The position numbers and the translations under genes were made by a program. Shown in pieces: positions 55,673 to 64,000 of a DNA stretch of 64,000 nucleotides. The notes beneath the pieces were generated by a model. It saw only the letters and a program-made list of their open reading frames with translations. It searched no databases and had not been told where the DNA came from. Positions within the stretch are counted from its first letter, which is position 1; every line of letters starts with the position of its first letter. Source of the DNA: G965232465 sp965232465 (GTDB lineage: Bacteria > Pseudomonadota > Alphaproteobacteria > JAQWUY01); assembly GCA_965232465.1 (NCBI GenBank), contig OZ246977.1:2108001-2172000 (forward strand), read 5' to 3'.

Positions 55673-57589
55673 ATGGCAAAAGTAATTGGTATTGACTTAG
55701 GTACAACAAATTCTTGTGTATCGGTTATGGATGGGGCATCCCCAAGGGTAATTGAAAATGTGGAAGGGGCAAGAACAACGCCTTCTGTGGTGGCATTCAC
55801 GGATTCTGAAAAATTGGTGGGCGACACGGCAAAACGCCAAGCGGTAACCAACCCAAAGAACACTTTATTTGGGGTAAAACGCTTAATCGGTCGCCGTTTT
55901 AAGGATCCGGCGGTACAAAAAGACTTAAAAATTGCACCATTTGAAATTATAAAAGCGGACAATGGCGATGCGTGGGTGTCGGCGAATGGTGAAAAATACG
56001 CCCCCGCCCAGATTTCCGCATTTGTGCTACAAAAGATGAAGGAAACTGCTGAAAAGCACTTGGGACAAGCTGTATCGCAAGCGGTTATTACCGTACCGGC
56101 ATACTTTAACGATGCCCAACGCCAAGCCACCAAAGATGCGGGTAAAATCGCCGGTTTGGAAGTGTTGCGGATTATCAACGAACCCACGGCGGCGGCATTG
56201 GCGTATGGTATGGACAAAAAATCTTCTGGCATTATTGCCGTATATGACTTGGGGGGGGGAACATTTGATGTGTCGATTCTGGAAATCGGCGATGGCGTAT
56301 TCGAAGTAAAATCCACCAATGGGGATACTTTCCTAGGTGGGGAAGACTTCGATCAAGCTATTATTAATTATTTGGCGGATGCATTTAAAAAATCCGATGG
56401 TATCGACCTACGACAAGATACCATGGCATTACAACGGCTAAAAGAAGCTGGGGAAAAAGCCAAAATCGAATTATCCACCGCCATGACAACGGATGTAAAC
56501 TTACCCTTTATTACCGCCGATGCCAATGGTCCTAAGCACTTAAATGTAAAATTAAGTCGGGCAAAATTGGAAGAATTGGTGGCGAATCTGGTAAACCGGA
56601 CTCTGACCCCTTGTCAAAAAGCATTGGACGATGCGGGTATTAAAAAATCCGACATCACCGATGTGATTTTGGTCGGTGGACAAACCCGTATGCCAAAAAT
56701 TTTGGAAACTGTAACAAACTTCTTTGGTAAAGCACCTTCCCGTGGTGTAAACCCCGACGAAGTGGTGGCAATGGGGGCATCGATTCAAGGGGGCGTGTTA
56801 CAAGGGGATGTAAAAGATGTGTTGCTGTTGGATGTAACGCCTCTGTCGCTTGGTATTGAAACTTTGGGTAGGGTATTTACCCGTTTAATTGACCGCAACA
56901 CTACCATTCCTACCAAAAAGTCACAGGTGTTTTCCACCGCCGAAGACAATCAGCCCGCTGTAACCATCAATGTGTTACAAGGGGAACGGGAAATGGCAGC
57001 GGATAACAAGCCATTGGGACAATTTAATTTGGAAGGTATCGCCCCCGCCCCCCGGGGTATGCCACAGATTGAGGTAACTTTTGATATTGATGCGAATGGT
57101 ATTGTAAATGTATCCGCCAAAGATAAAGGCACGGGCAAAGAACAAGCAATTTCCATCAAAGCAGATGGCGGGCTGAGCGAAGATGAAGTAGAACAGATGG
57201 TAAAAGATGCGGAAGAAAACGCAGAAGCGGATAAAAAACGCCGTGAAGAAGTGGACACCCGCAACAACACCGAATCTTTGGTATCATCCACCGAAAAATC
57301 CTTGGAAGAATATGGGGATAAAATTTCTGCGGACGATAAAACCGCCATTGAAACCGCCCTTGCGGATACAAAAACCGCCCTCGAAGGGGACGATATCGAA
57401 GCGATTAAATCCAAGTCCGACACATTGTCCACAGCGGCCATGAAATTGGGTGAAGCCATGTACAAAGCAGAGGCGGAAAAGGCACAAGCGGAACAAACGG
57501 ACACCCCAGATGCGGTAAACACAGACGATGCGGATGTGGTGGATGCGGATTACACCGAAGTGGATGAAGACAAAAATAAATCCTCTTAA
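55673..57589 (+). CDS. dnaK: Molecular chaperone DnaK (Hsp70)
   Basis: 638 residues from the ATG at 55673 (GAAAGGAA upstream). The frame is open back to 55532, but MAKVIGIDLGTTNS is the universal DnaK start. ATPase motifs DLGTTNS, VYDLGGGTFDVS and the inter-domain linker VLLLDVTPLSLG are intact. The substrate domain and an acidic C-terminal tail follow (ends EVDEDKNKSS). It folds and protects proteins with DnaJ and GrpE, both nearby. A run of nine G (56251-56259) encodes the GGG of the phosphate motif. Confidence 0.97.
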   Translation: MAKVIGIDLGTTNSCVSVMDGASPRVIENVEGARTTPSVVAFTDSEKLVGDTAKRQAVTNPKNTLFGVKRLIGRRFKDPAVQKDLKIAPFEIIKADNGDAWVSANGEKYAPAQISAFVLQKMKETAEKHLGQAVSQAVITVPAYFNDAQRQATKDAGKIAGLEVLRIINEPTAAALAYGMDKKSSGIIAVYDLGGGTFDVSILEIGDGVFEVKSTNGDTFLGGEDFDQAIINYLADAFKKSDGIDLRQDTMALQRLKEAGEKAKIELSTAMTTDVNLPFITADANGPKHLNVKLSRAKLEELVANLVNRTLTPCQKALDDAGIKKSDITDVILVGGQTRMPKILETVTNFFGKAPSRGVNPDEVVAMGASIQGGVLQGDVKDVLLLDVTPLSLGIETLGRVFTRLIDRNTTIPTKKSQVFSTAEDNQPAVTINVLQGEREMAADNKPLGQFNLEGIAPAPRGMPQIEVTFDIDANGIVNVSAKDKGTGKEQAISIKADGGLSEDEVEQMVKDAEENAEADKKRREEVDTRNNTESLVSSTEKSLEEYGDKISADDKTAIETALADTKTALEGDDIEAIKSKSDTLSTAAMKLGEAMYKAEAEKAQAEQTDTPDAVNTDDADVVDADYTEVDEDKNKSS

Positions 57590-57602
57590 ATAAACCATAC
57601 CT

Positions 57603-57636
57603 TATCCCCCCTGCCCCATTATGGTATGGGGGGATA
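57603..57636 (+). promoter_or_regulatory. Intercistronic hairpin between dnaK and dnaJ
   Basis: TATCCCCCC (57603-57611) pairs with GGGGGGATA (57628-57636) in a perfect 9-bp stem. A shorter alternative pairs CCCCAT (57614-57619) with ATGGGG (57626-57631), so the two are mutually exclusive. No U-tract follows. It may lower readthrough or stabilise the dnaK message, reducing dnaJ relative to dnaK. Confidence 0.5.
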
Positions 57637-57711
57637 TATGGTTGTAAATTGTTAAACATATCCCCATAACAACACGGGGACTTTTATCAACCAAACAATG
57701 GAAATACAGCA

Positions 57712-58821
57712 ATGAGCAAACAGGATTATTATGATGTATTAGGGGTCAACAAAAACGCCGATACGGCAACAATTAAACGGGCGTATCGGAAACAGGCAAT
57801 GAAATATCACCCCGACCAAAATCCGAACAACCCAACAGCGGAAGAAAAATTTAAACTGGTCAACGAAGCATGGGAAGTGTTACAAGACGACCAAAAACGA
57901 TCCGCATACGACCAATATGGACACGCCGCTTTTGAACAAGGGGGCGGCGGTAATCCCTTTGGACAAGGGGGCTTTGGCGGTACAGATTTCAGTGATATTT
58001 TCAGCGACTTCTTTGGCGGGGGCAATCGTCGCCATGCGGGACCACAACCGGGCAATGATTTAAAATATGAATTGAATGTCACACTAAAACAGGCATTTGA
58101 TGGTAAAAAAGTCGACTTATCCATTGCCACCGCAAAAAAATGTAAGTCTTGTAAGGGGCATGGGGGGGCAGGACGCACAACATGTGGCACTTGTCGGGGA
58201 CAAGGCAGTATCCGTCGGCAACAAGGATTCTTTGTAACTGAGCAAACCTGTCATGATTGTCAAGGCGAGGGGCAAAAGATTCAAAATCCCTGTAAAGCAT
58301 GTGGGGGACAAGGACGCATTAATGGGGAAAAAAATCTGTCCGCAACTATTCCAGCAGGCGTTGACAATGGCACCCGTATTCGCCTGAGTGGTGAAGGAGA
58401 AGCGGGGCAACGGGGGGCACCTAATGGCGATTTATACCTGTTTATCCATGTACACCCCCATGATATTTTCAATCGGGATGGCAACAATATTCACATGGAC
58501 ATGCCCTTATGCTGTACCACCGCTTGTTTGGGCGGCACACTCGAAGTCCCCACCATCGACGGCGGAAGGGTGGAAATCACCATCCCCGAAGGCACACAAT
58601 CCAACACTCGGTTTCGCATTCGTGAGCGGGGCATGTCGATACTACGCACCAAACGCCGTGGCGATATGTTTGTAAAAGTACAAGTGGAAGTCCCCACGAA
58701 TCTAAGCAAAACCCAAAAACAACATATCACAGCGTTTCAAAAAACTTTAAAAAGCAAAAATCGCACCCATAACAAAGGGATACTGGATAAAATAAAATCG
58801 TTTTGGGATAATAATACATAA
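57712..58821 (+). CDS. dnaJ: Co-chaperone DnaJ (Hsp40)
   Basis: 369 residues. The J domain (about 1-70) has the HPD motif in KYHPDQN. A Gly/Phe-rich region follows, then four CxxCxGxG zinc repeats (CKSCKGHG, CGTCRGQG, CHDCQGEG, CKACGGQG) and the C-terminal substrate domains. It is a full type I DnaJ. It stimulates DnaK ATPase and delivers clients. It lies 122 bp after dnaK, probably on the same heat-shock transcript, with a hairpin in the gap. Confidence 0.96.
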   Translation: MSKQDYYDVLGVNKNADTATIKRAYRKQAMKYHPDQNPNNPTAEEKFKLVNEAWEVLQDDQKRSAYDQYGHAAFEQGGGGNPFGQGGFGGTDFSDIFSDFFGGGNRRHAGPQPGNDLKYELNVTLKQAFDGKKVDLSIATAKKCKSCKGHGGAGRTTCGTCRGQGSIRRQQGFFVTEQTCHDCQGEGQKIQNPCKACGGQGRINGEKNLSATIPAGVDNGTRIRLSGEGEAGQRGAPNGDLYLFIHVHPHDIFNRDGNNIHMDMPLCCTTACLGGTLEVPTIDGGRVEITIPEGTQSNTRFRIRERGMSILRTKRRGDMFVKVQVEVPTNLSKTQKQHITAFQKTLKSKNRTHNKGILDKIKSFWDNNT

Positions 58822-58928
58822 ACATATATTATAATATGTTAATATGGGGGCGATATAGACAACAAGATATAAAGTGATTCGCCATATTATACTGCACATT
58901 TTATACAGAACCAATTTTGTATTTATTA

Positions 58929-58957
58929 TTGACACCTAACTATACGCATGTTATACA
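58929..58957 (+). promoter_or_regulatory. Consensus sigma70 promoter of the ABC transporter operon
   Basis: TTGACA (58929-58934) and TATACA (58952-58957) are 17 bp apart, placing the start near 58964. I saw no classical Fur box, though GATAAT occurs at about 58969. The sequence between dnaJ and the next gene is otherwise empty. Confidence 0.7.
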
Positions 58958-58998
58958 ATGCTATGTTGATAATATGTATTGATGAAGGAAATAAAAAC

Positions 58999-59997
58999 AT
59001 GTTAAATAAAATTCTTGTTATAGTGGCATGTAGCTTGGGAATAACATTAACATTTGCGGATACTTTCCCACAAACTTTTAACCATGTATATGGTACCACA
59101 GTTGTGCAACAAAAACCTTTGCGGGTGGTGTCGCTAAGCTATGGGCGATCGGATACCTTATGGGCGTTGGGTGTAAAACCTGTGGGCGTGCGACACTGGT
59201 ATGGCGACAATAAATATGGGGCGTGGGCATGGGCACAAGAAACATTTCAATCCTTTGGCAATACATATACCCCAGAAGTTTTTCCACGGGGGGCATTGGA
59301 TTTTGAAAAAATTGTTGCCTTAAAGCCGGATCTTATCTTGGCGTTATGGTCGGGTATCAAACAAGAAGAATATGAGGTCCTTTCCAAAATTGCCCCCACA
59401 ATTGCCCATGAACAACAATATGGGGCATATGCAACCCCTTGGGATGTGCAAACAATAACCGTCGGCAGGGCAGTTGGCGAATCGGAACAAGCCCAAGCAG
59501 AAGTCGACCGCATTAACGCCAAAATTCAGGCAATTGCCGATGCCCACCCAGAATGGCAGGGCAAAACTGCAGCAGTGGCGTTTTACTGGAAAGACAAACC
59601 GGGGGCATATGCAGATACGGATATTCGTGCCCGTCTTATCAACCAAATGGGTTTTATAACCCCGGAACGCATTAAACAAGATGCCAAAGGGAAATATCTG
59701 GCGTCTTATGCGGTCGAAGATTTCAGCCCGCTTGATACGGATGTATTATTTTGGGTCGTGGCAAAAGAAGCAGATGTGGAAAATGTCAAATCTTTGACCA
59801 TGCGTAAAACCATGCGTGTATACAAACAAGGGCGTGAAGTGGCTGTCGATGAATTATTAACGGGGGCATTTTCACACGCCAATATCCTAAGCCTTGATTA
59901 TGCCTTGGATACCATTGTACCCTTAATTGAACAAGCAGTGGATGGGGATCCAACAACCGTTGTTACCAGTTCCCAAAAAGTCGGCTTAGTGGATTAA
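58999..59997 (+). CDS. Periplasmic iron/siderophore-type ABC transporter binding protein (FecB/FepB-like)
   Basis: 333 residues from the ATG at 58999 (GAAGGAA upstream); the frame is open to 58948. A signal peptide (about residues 1-20, no lipobox) is followed by the two-lobed helical-backbone fold of class III binding proteins: RVVSLSYGRSDTLWALGVKPVG in the first lobe, FEKIVALKPDLILAL, and a long linking helix. Such proteins carry ferric siderophores, haem or cobalamin. The cluster has no outer-membrane receptor or siderophore synthesis genes, so the substrate is uncertain. Two permeases and an ATPase follow. Confidence 0.82.
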   Translation: MLNKILVIVACSLGITLTFADTFPQTFNHVYGTTVVQQKPLRVVSLSYGRSDTLWALGVKPVGVRHWYGDNKYGAWAWAQETFQSFGNTYTPEVFPRGALDFEKIVALKPDLILALWSGIKQEEYEVLSKIAPTIAHEQQYGAYATPWDVQTITVGRAVGESEQAQAEVDRINAKIQAIADAHPEWQGKTAAVAFYWKDKPGAYADTDIRARLINQMGFITPERIKQDAKGKYLASYAVEDFSPLDTDVLFWVVAKEADVENVKSLTMRKTMRVYKQGREVAVDELLTGAFSHANILSLDYALDTIVPLIEQAVDGDPTTVVTSSQKVGLVD

Positions 59998-60053
59998 ACA
60001 TACCCCTGTGTCCTATAAAGGGGGCGTAGCCCTTATGTAAAAATACATGTATT

Positions 60054-61097
60054 ATGCACACATACAATACATTTACATTACGCAGCAAAATATATAAAAA
60101 GCACACTTTTGGTTTGGGGGTGCTTGTGTGTGTGCTGATATTTACGGTTTTATCGTCGATTGCCTTTGGCGTTCGCCGTATACCGATGGGGGATGTTATA
60201 TATACTTTGCTGGGATATATCGATAATGAAAAAACCGACATTATTATTTGGGATTTACGCATGCCCCGTACACTCACCGGGCTTGTTGTCGGGGCGGTGC
60301 TGGGCATTGCCGGGGCAATTATGCAGGCAATTACCCGTAACCCCTTGGCGGATCCGGGCATTATGGGGGTAAATGCAGGGGCATCGTTTTTTGCGGTGCT
60401 TGCCATTTGGGGATTGGGTATTACTTCCATTTTTCATCTGTCGTGGTTTGCGTTTTTGGGTGCGGGTGTGGCATCGATTGTCGTATATGGTATCAGCAAT
60501 GTGGGGGGCAGTCGCTCCGGATCGGCAACGCCCGTACGCTTGGCATTGGCGGGCACCGCCATTAACGCCATGTTATTTGCCATAATTTCCGCTATTTTAA
60601 CCATCAGCCAAGAGACCCTAAATACCTATCGATTTTGGGTGGTAGGGTCATTGCAAATATCCAAAACCAGTGAAATACTGCAACTATCCCCATTTATTAT
60701 TATCGGTATGGGGATAAGTTTATGGCTGAGCAATACTTTAAATGCGTTGGCATTGGGCGATGAAACCGCCAAAGGATTAGGCGAAAATGTCCGCCGTATT
60801 CGGCTATTATCGTTATTGGCGATCACTTTATTATGTGGCAGTGCCGTATCCATTGCCGGTCCCATTGCCTTTGTGGGCTTGGTTATCCCCCATATGGCAC
60901 GATTATGGGTGGGACAAAACCAACGCTGGATATTTATGTATGCCATGGTATTGGGGGCAATTATTTTATTGGGGACGGATGTTATAGGACGGTTAATATT
61001 ACATGGCACAGAAATTGAAGTAGGGATCATTATTGCCTTTGTCGGCGGACCGTTGTTTATTTGGATTGTCCGCAGTATGCGGATTACACAAAATTAA
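60054..61097 (+). CDS. FecCD-family ABC permease (first)
   Basis: 347 residues and about nine to ten membrane helices. Family motifs are clear: DLRMPRTLTGLVVGAVLGIAGA, the NPLADPGIMGVNAGAS loop that contacts the ATPase, and GPIAFVGLVIPHMARLWVG near the C-terminus. It pairs with the second permease to form the importer channel, like FecC/FecD or FepD/FepG. It starts 56 bp after the binding-protein gene. No strong ribosome-binding site was seen. Ends 13 bp before the second permease ATG. Confidence 0.88.
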   Translation: MHTYNTFTLRSKIYKKHTFGLGVLVCVLIFTVLSSIAFGVRRIPMGDVIYTLLGYIDNEKTDIIIWDLRMPRTLTGLVVGAVLGIAGAIMQAITRNPLADPGIMGVNAGASFFAVLAIWGLGITSIFHLSWFAFLGAGVASIVVYGISNVGGSRSGSATPVRLALAGTAINAMLFAIISAILTISQETLNTYRFWVVGSLQISKTSEILQLSPFIIIGMGISLWLSNTLNALALGDETAKGLGENVRRIRLLSLLAITLLCGSAVSIAGPIAFVGLVIPHMARLWVGQNQRWIFMYAMVLGAIILLGTDVIGRLILHGTEIEVGIIIAFVGGPLFIWIVRSMRITQN

Positions 61098-61110
61098 GGG
61101 GAAGTGCAAT

Positions 61111-62235
61111 ATGACAAAATCATACATCCCCCATACCCGTATCAGCACCACCCAAGTGTGGGTATATGCGATCGCCCTGTGCGTATTATTGACTATTTTA
61201 TTGTGGTCATTATCGGCGGGGTCGTACACCCTATCGCCTGCACAAGTCATATCTATTCTGTTACAACCCCAAGGGGGATATAACGGGGGATATGATGGGG
61301 GATATGACCAGTTGGTTATTTGGGATATTCGCCTGCCCCGTATTATTGTTGGCACAATTGCCGGAGCCTTATTGGGCATAAGCGGTGCCATATTTCAATC
61401 CATTATCAGAAACCCCTTAGCCTCGCCTGATGTTATCGGCTTTAATGCGGGTATCGCCTTGGGGGCGGTGGTTGCCTTGGTAATATTTGGTGCCACGGGA
61501 TATGGGGTGATCTTTGGGGCAATCAGTGGGGGCATTATCACCGCCATATTGGTGATGGGGCTGGCGTGGAAAACATCGCCTGTTACGAATCATATACCAA
61601 AATCTGTGTATCGTCGTACCCTTTTTATTCGATTATGGAAAACCGCCAATGCATATGGATTTATTCCATATCGTATTGTGTTAATTGGCATAGGCTGTGC
61701 CTTTACCATAACCGCCATAACCAATTTTATCCTAACCACCACCGATATATATAGGGCATCCGATGCAATGATATGGTTGATTGGCAGCGTGGGTGGAAAA
61801 ACTTGGCAATCAGTGGAAATTGCAATCAGTGGTTTTATAATATTATTGCCATGGGCACTATATTTACAAAATTCTATGTGCAACTTGGAAATGGGCAACG
61901 ATACGGCCATATCGTTGGGCGTGCATATCAACCGCACCCGTATAAGTGCCCTTACCTTGGGCATCTTGCTATCCGCTGTTGCAATCAGCGTGGTTGGTCC
62001 CATAGGCTTCGTGGCTTTTGTATCGGGTCCCATTGCCCGCAGAATCAGTGCCACCGCTGGTATCACCATAGGATTATCCGCTATTGTTGGAGCTATTATT
62101 TTAACATTTGCCGACCTTATGGGGCGAATCGCTATACCAGACCTAACACTGAGTGCGGGGATTTACACAGCTATTATTGGTGGACCATATTTATTATGGC
62201 TGTTAAGTCAAAACATCAAACGGGGGGAATTATGA
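61111..62235 (+). CDS. FecCD-family ABC permease (second)
   Basis: 374 residues from the ATG at 61111 (AAGGGGAAG upstream); the frame is open to 61033, overlapping the first permease. It has DIRLPRIIVGTIAGALLGISGA, NPLASPDVIGFNAG and GPIGFVAFVSGPIARRI, as in the partner permease. An insertion of about 30-40 polar residues around position 155-195 (TSPVTNHIPKS and following) lengthens a loop between helices. Its stop overlaps the ATPase start by four bases (ATGA). Confidence 0.87.
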   Translation: MTKSYIPHTRISTTQVWVYAIALCVLLTILLWSLSAGSYTLSPAQVISILLQPQGGYNGGYDGGYDQLVIWDIRLPRIIVGTIAGALLGISGAIFQSIIRNPLASPDVIGFNAGIALGAVVALVIFGATGYGVIFGAISGGIITAILVMGLAWKTSPVTNHIPKSVYRRTLFIRLWKTANAYGFIPYRIVLIGIGCAFTITAITNFILTTTDIYRASDAMIWLIGSVGGKTWQSVEIAISGFIILLPWALYLQNSMCNLEMGNDTAISLGVHINRTRISALTLGILLSAVAISVVGPIGFVAFVSGPIARRISATAGITIGLSAIVGAIILTFADLMGRIAIPDLTLSAGIYTAIIGGPYLLWLLSQNIKRGEL

Positions 62236-63023
62236 CAAACTGTACGCCATTATACCGATTACAAGCGAAAAATATACGGGTGCAATATGGGAATAGTATT
62301 ATCTTAAAAGATATTACGGTACAGTTGCCGCATGGCAAAAATACAGTCATTATTGGACCGAATGCCTGTGGTAAATCGACTTTGTTAAAAACATTATCCC
62401 GGTTGCTGATACCTGAAATGGGCAATGTGTTGTTGGATAATACCCCTATTCATCAGCAAAATACCAAACAAGTGGCACAAACCTTGGGGGTATTGCCCCA
62501 AACACCGATTGCCCCACAAGGCATATTAGTATACGACTTGGTATGCCGAGGGCGAAGCCCATATCGCACCGCCTTTGCCAAATGGCATACACAAGATGAA
62601 CAAGCGGTTATACACGCCTTAACCCAAACGGATACATTGGAATTAGCCAATCGGGAAGTGGATTCTTTATCAGGCGGACAACGCCAGCGGGTATGGATTG
62701 CCATGGTCATTGCCCAAGACACAGATATTTTATTATTGGACGAACCCACTACATTTTTGGACTTACCCCATCAAGTGGAAATATTGGAATTGATAAAAAC
62801 CTTAAATCAACATAATAATCGTACCATTGTATCCGTACTGCACGATATTAACTTGGCGTGTCGATATGCCGATTACATCATCGCCATGCATGATGGCAAT
62901 ATCATCACTCAGGGGGACCCGAAAACCATTATAACCTGTGATACTATAAAAACAATTTTTAATATGGACAGCCTGATAATCCAAGACCCCATAACCCATA
63001 CCCCATTGGTTATCCCCAAATAA
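62232..63023 (+). CDS. ABC transporter ATPase (FecE/FepC-like)
   Basis: 263 residues from the ATG at 62232, which overlaps the permease stop. The frame runs open back to 61773, but only this start is sensible. Walker A GPNACGKST, Q-loop VLPQTP, signature LSGGQRQR, Walker B ILLLDEPTTFLD and the H-loop VLHDINLA are complete. It powers the two permeases. It is the last gene of a four-gene importer operon, followed by a hairpin at 63040-63064. Confidence 0.92.
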   Translation: MTNCTPLYRLQAKNIRVQYGNSIILKDITVQLPHGKNTVIIGPNACGKSTLLKTLSRLLIPEMGNVLLDNTPIHQQNTKQVAQTLGVLPQTPIAPQGILVYDLVCRGRSPYRTAFAKWHTQDEQAVIHALTQTDTLELANREVDSLSGGQRQRVWIAMVIAQDTDILLLDEPTTFLDLPHQVEILELIKTLNQHNNRTIVSVLHDINLACRYADYIIAMHDGNIITQGDPKTIITCDTIKTIFNMDSLIIQDPITHTPLVIPK

Positions 63024-63029
63024 TCCGCA

Positions 63030-63064
63030 CAAAAAACACCCCCCTTATGAATATCATAAGGGGG
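63030..63064 (-). terminator. Rho-independent terminator of the small secreted protein gene
   Basis: An 11-bp stem, CCCCCTTATGA (63040-63050) with TCATAAGGGGG (63054-63064), and a 3-base loop. On the minus strand it is followed by a T-rich GTGTTTTTTG, so it is a standard terminator for the gene ending at 63100. It may also stop the ABC operon from the other side. Confidence 0.75.
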
Positions 63065-63099
63065 ATGCCATGAAAAATAGTAGGAGAGAGAAGAGAAAC

Positions 63100-63396
63100 T
63101 TACATTAAGTTTTTAAACAACTGATCGTCTACATCTTTGAAGTGGTTATAACAAAATGCACCTACGGCCAATTCGTATGTTGCCACTCCCAAAAGGGCAC
63201 CTTGGCTATTACGCACTTCTGCGTTATACTCAGCCAATGGACCATTATCTGTTCCACCATCCTCAGTTACTTTGCATGTTTGATTTACCGTATACCAATC
63301 GTTGGATTGCGTATCGTTATATGTTGCGTTCGCCGCATATGCAAAAGTACCTGCTGCTACACTTGTTGCCAAGAAAAGTTTTAATAGATTTAACAT
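63100..63396 (-). CDS. Small secreted protein with two cysteines, unknown function
   Basis: 98 residues from the ATG at 63396, which has a strong AAGGAG; a longer frame to 63468 has no support. Residues 1-21 form a clear signal peptide (LLKLFLATSVAAGTFAYA, cleavage after AYA). The mature part is about 77 residues, acidic and polar, with two cysteines (QTCKV and AFCYN) that could form one disulfide in the periplasm. I do not recognise the family. Upstream lie two copies of a palindromic repeat, perhaps operators, and it ends at a good terminator, so it is an independent single-gene unit. Confidence 0.7.
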   Translation of the reverse strand: MLNLLKLFLATSVAAGTFAYAANATYNDTQSNDWYTVNQTCKVTEDGGTDNGPLAEYNAEVRNSQGALLGVATYELAVGAFCYNHFKDVDDQLFKNLM

Positions 63397-63464
63397 TATT
63401 TTTAACTCCTTAAAAAAAGATATTATATTTATGTGTGTATTGTAAATACAGTAGTGCCAAAATG

Positions 63465-63540
63465 GCATTCAATAAAGAACTAAACACATTTGGTGTATCA
63501 TTCTATAAAGAATATAAACAACACATTGGTGTATCGCTTA
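63465..63540. repeat. Two imperfect direct repeats (about 35 bp), each with an ACAC/GTGT palindrome
   Basis: ACACATTTGGTGT (63484-63496) and ACACATTGGTGT (63520-63531) are near-palindromes, each set in a longer repeated context (AATAAAGAA or TATAAAGAA before, TATC after). They lie 90-140 bp upstream of the small secreted protein gene. Tandem operator sites for a dimeric regulator are a natural reading. The rest of 63540-63719 is AT-rich with no gene seen. Confidence 0.5.
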
Positions 63541-63719
63541 CAATGTTATAATACATATTAACGGATGCTTGGTATATATAAAATTCGTAAAATAATAGTA
63601 TAACTTCTTAAATTACACTTTTATATCGTGAAATATTATATTTTGTGTGTTATTATACACCATATACACATAAAACATCGTGAATATCATATTATCGCCA
63701 TTGGCGATGAACAAAAAAA

Positions 63720-63921
63720 ATGAAAATTAACGCAATATACATAGCCTTTTTTTCCATTCACTATTATAATTGCATCCAAAGTATTATGTCTTATAATACA
63801 ATACATGGTGGGGGAATGGATTGCATACAACATAGAATCCATCAGCACCTGTGGCGAACACTTTAAAGATTCAAAGAAATGTATTTTGGGTCATCACGGT
63901 CATAAATATAATGGTATCTGA
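63720..63921 (+). pseudogene. Possible frameshifted small membrane-anchored protein
   Basis: From the ATG at 63720 the frame runs MKINAIYIAFF and then meets T7 (63747-63753). Read in place, it continues to a stop after 48 codons with unlikely composition. If one T is skipped, the frame continues as a hydrophobic stretch and a cysteine/histidine-rich tail (STCGEHF, KKCILGHHGH) to a TGA at 63919-63921, giving 66 residues. The +1 frame downstream of the tract looks like real protein. So this may be a slipped, phase-variable or decayed small gene. Alternatively a short ORF starts at an internal ATG. An ATCGCC-ATT-GGCGAT hairpin sits just upstream (63694-63708). Confidence 0.35.
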
Positions 63922-63953
63922 TGATGATTCTGTGTATGGGAATATAATTTAAA

Positions 63954-64000
63954 ATGAGAAAAAAGACAATGATAACAAAAAAAAGCATATCAATTGCCAT
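63954..64000 (+). CDS. Start of a CDS cut by the right edge
   Basis: An ATG at 63954 opens a frame of 15 codons to the window edge, reading MRKKTMITKKSISIA. The basic start before a hydrophobic turn is compatible with a signal peptide. A second ATG lies at 63969. No clear ribosome-binding site, so the call is tentative. Confidence 0.3.
   Translation, partial: MRKKTMITKKSISIA

Noticed and set aside
58822..58998. Fur box upstream of the siderophore-type transporter
   Set aside because: Only a short GATAAT occurs; the 19-bp inverted repeat needed for a convincing Fur site is absent.

Overview
The window is a contiguous piece of a Gram-negative bacterial chromosome, moderately AT-rich by eye. 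Housekeeping genes (ftsZ, recA, dnaK, dnaJ, grpE, tyrS, polyprenyl diphosphate synthase), outer-membrane-type proteins (AsmA-like protein, subtilase autotransporter, intimin/invasin-type adhesin) and RpoH-type heat-shock promoters point to a proteobacterium, most likely alphaproteobacterial. The lineage is an inference; there is no rRNA to settle it. Glycine GGG and proline CCC codons are used heavily, giving runs of 9-10 G or C even in essential genes. No tRNA, rRNA, CRISPR array, prophage or transposase was seen.

Region 1 (1-8.7 kb) is a defence island resembling single-strand DNA phosphorothioation systems. On the minus strand, a DUF4007 protein (SspB-like) and a P-loop ATPase (SspC-like, cut by the left edge) run out of the window. 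Divergent from them are a NYN-domain putative nuclease and a cysteine desulfurase (SspA/DndA-like). Convergent to those is a tightly overlapped set: a 54-residue protein, a DndD-like SMC ATPase, a small dnd-associated-type protein and a PLD-nuclease/superfamily 2 helicase, probably the restriction or effector arm.

Region 2 (9.0-19.1 kb) encodes homoprotocatechuate meta-cleavage: hpaB and regulator hpaA, then hpaE-hpaD-hpaG-hpaH-hpaI-hpaF, then a succinate-semialdehyde dehydrogenase with its own consensus promoter. Together they would take 4-hydroxyphenylacetate to pyruvate and succinate. The flavin reductase HpaC and a dedicated permease are not in the window.

Region 3 (19.2-43.3 kb) is core metabolism and envelope: polyprenyl diphosphate synthase, a minus-strand pepF/M23 peptidase/ftsZ/LysE-type exporter series, acyl-CoA synthetase, a large AsmA-like protein, tyrS, a lipidated subtilase with a (GGGS)n linker and probable C-terminal barrel, recA, proC, fructose-bisphosphate aldolase, TrkH and two tandem MFS paralogues.

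Region 4 (43.4-52.7 kb) is a 3,034-residue inverse autotransporter built from repeated Ig-like modules. Its promoter has an A14 tract between the -35 and -10 boxes, and the subtilase gene has a matching A14 tract upstream, which suggests phase-variable surface display.

Region 5 (52.8-64 kb) holds a Ca/Na antiporter, sufE, two tandem minus-strand small RNA genes inferred from consensus promoters and terminator stems, divergent grpE and dnaK-dnaJ with RpoH-type promoters, an iron/siderophore-type ABC transporter (binding protein, two permeases, ATPase), a small secreted protein preceded by tandem palindromic repeats, and a possible frameshifted small gene near the right edge.
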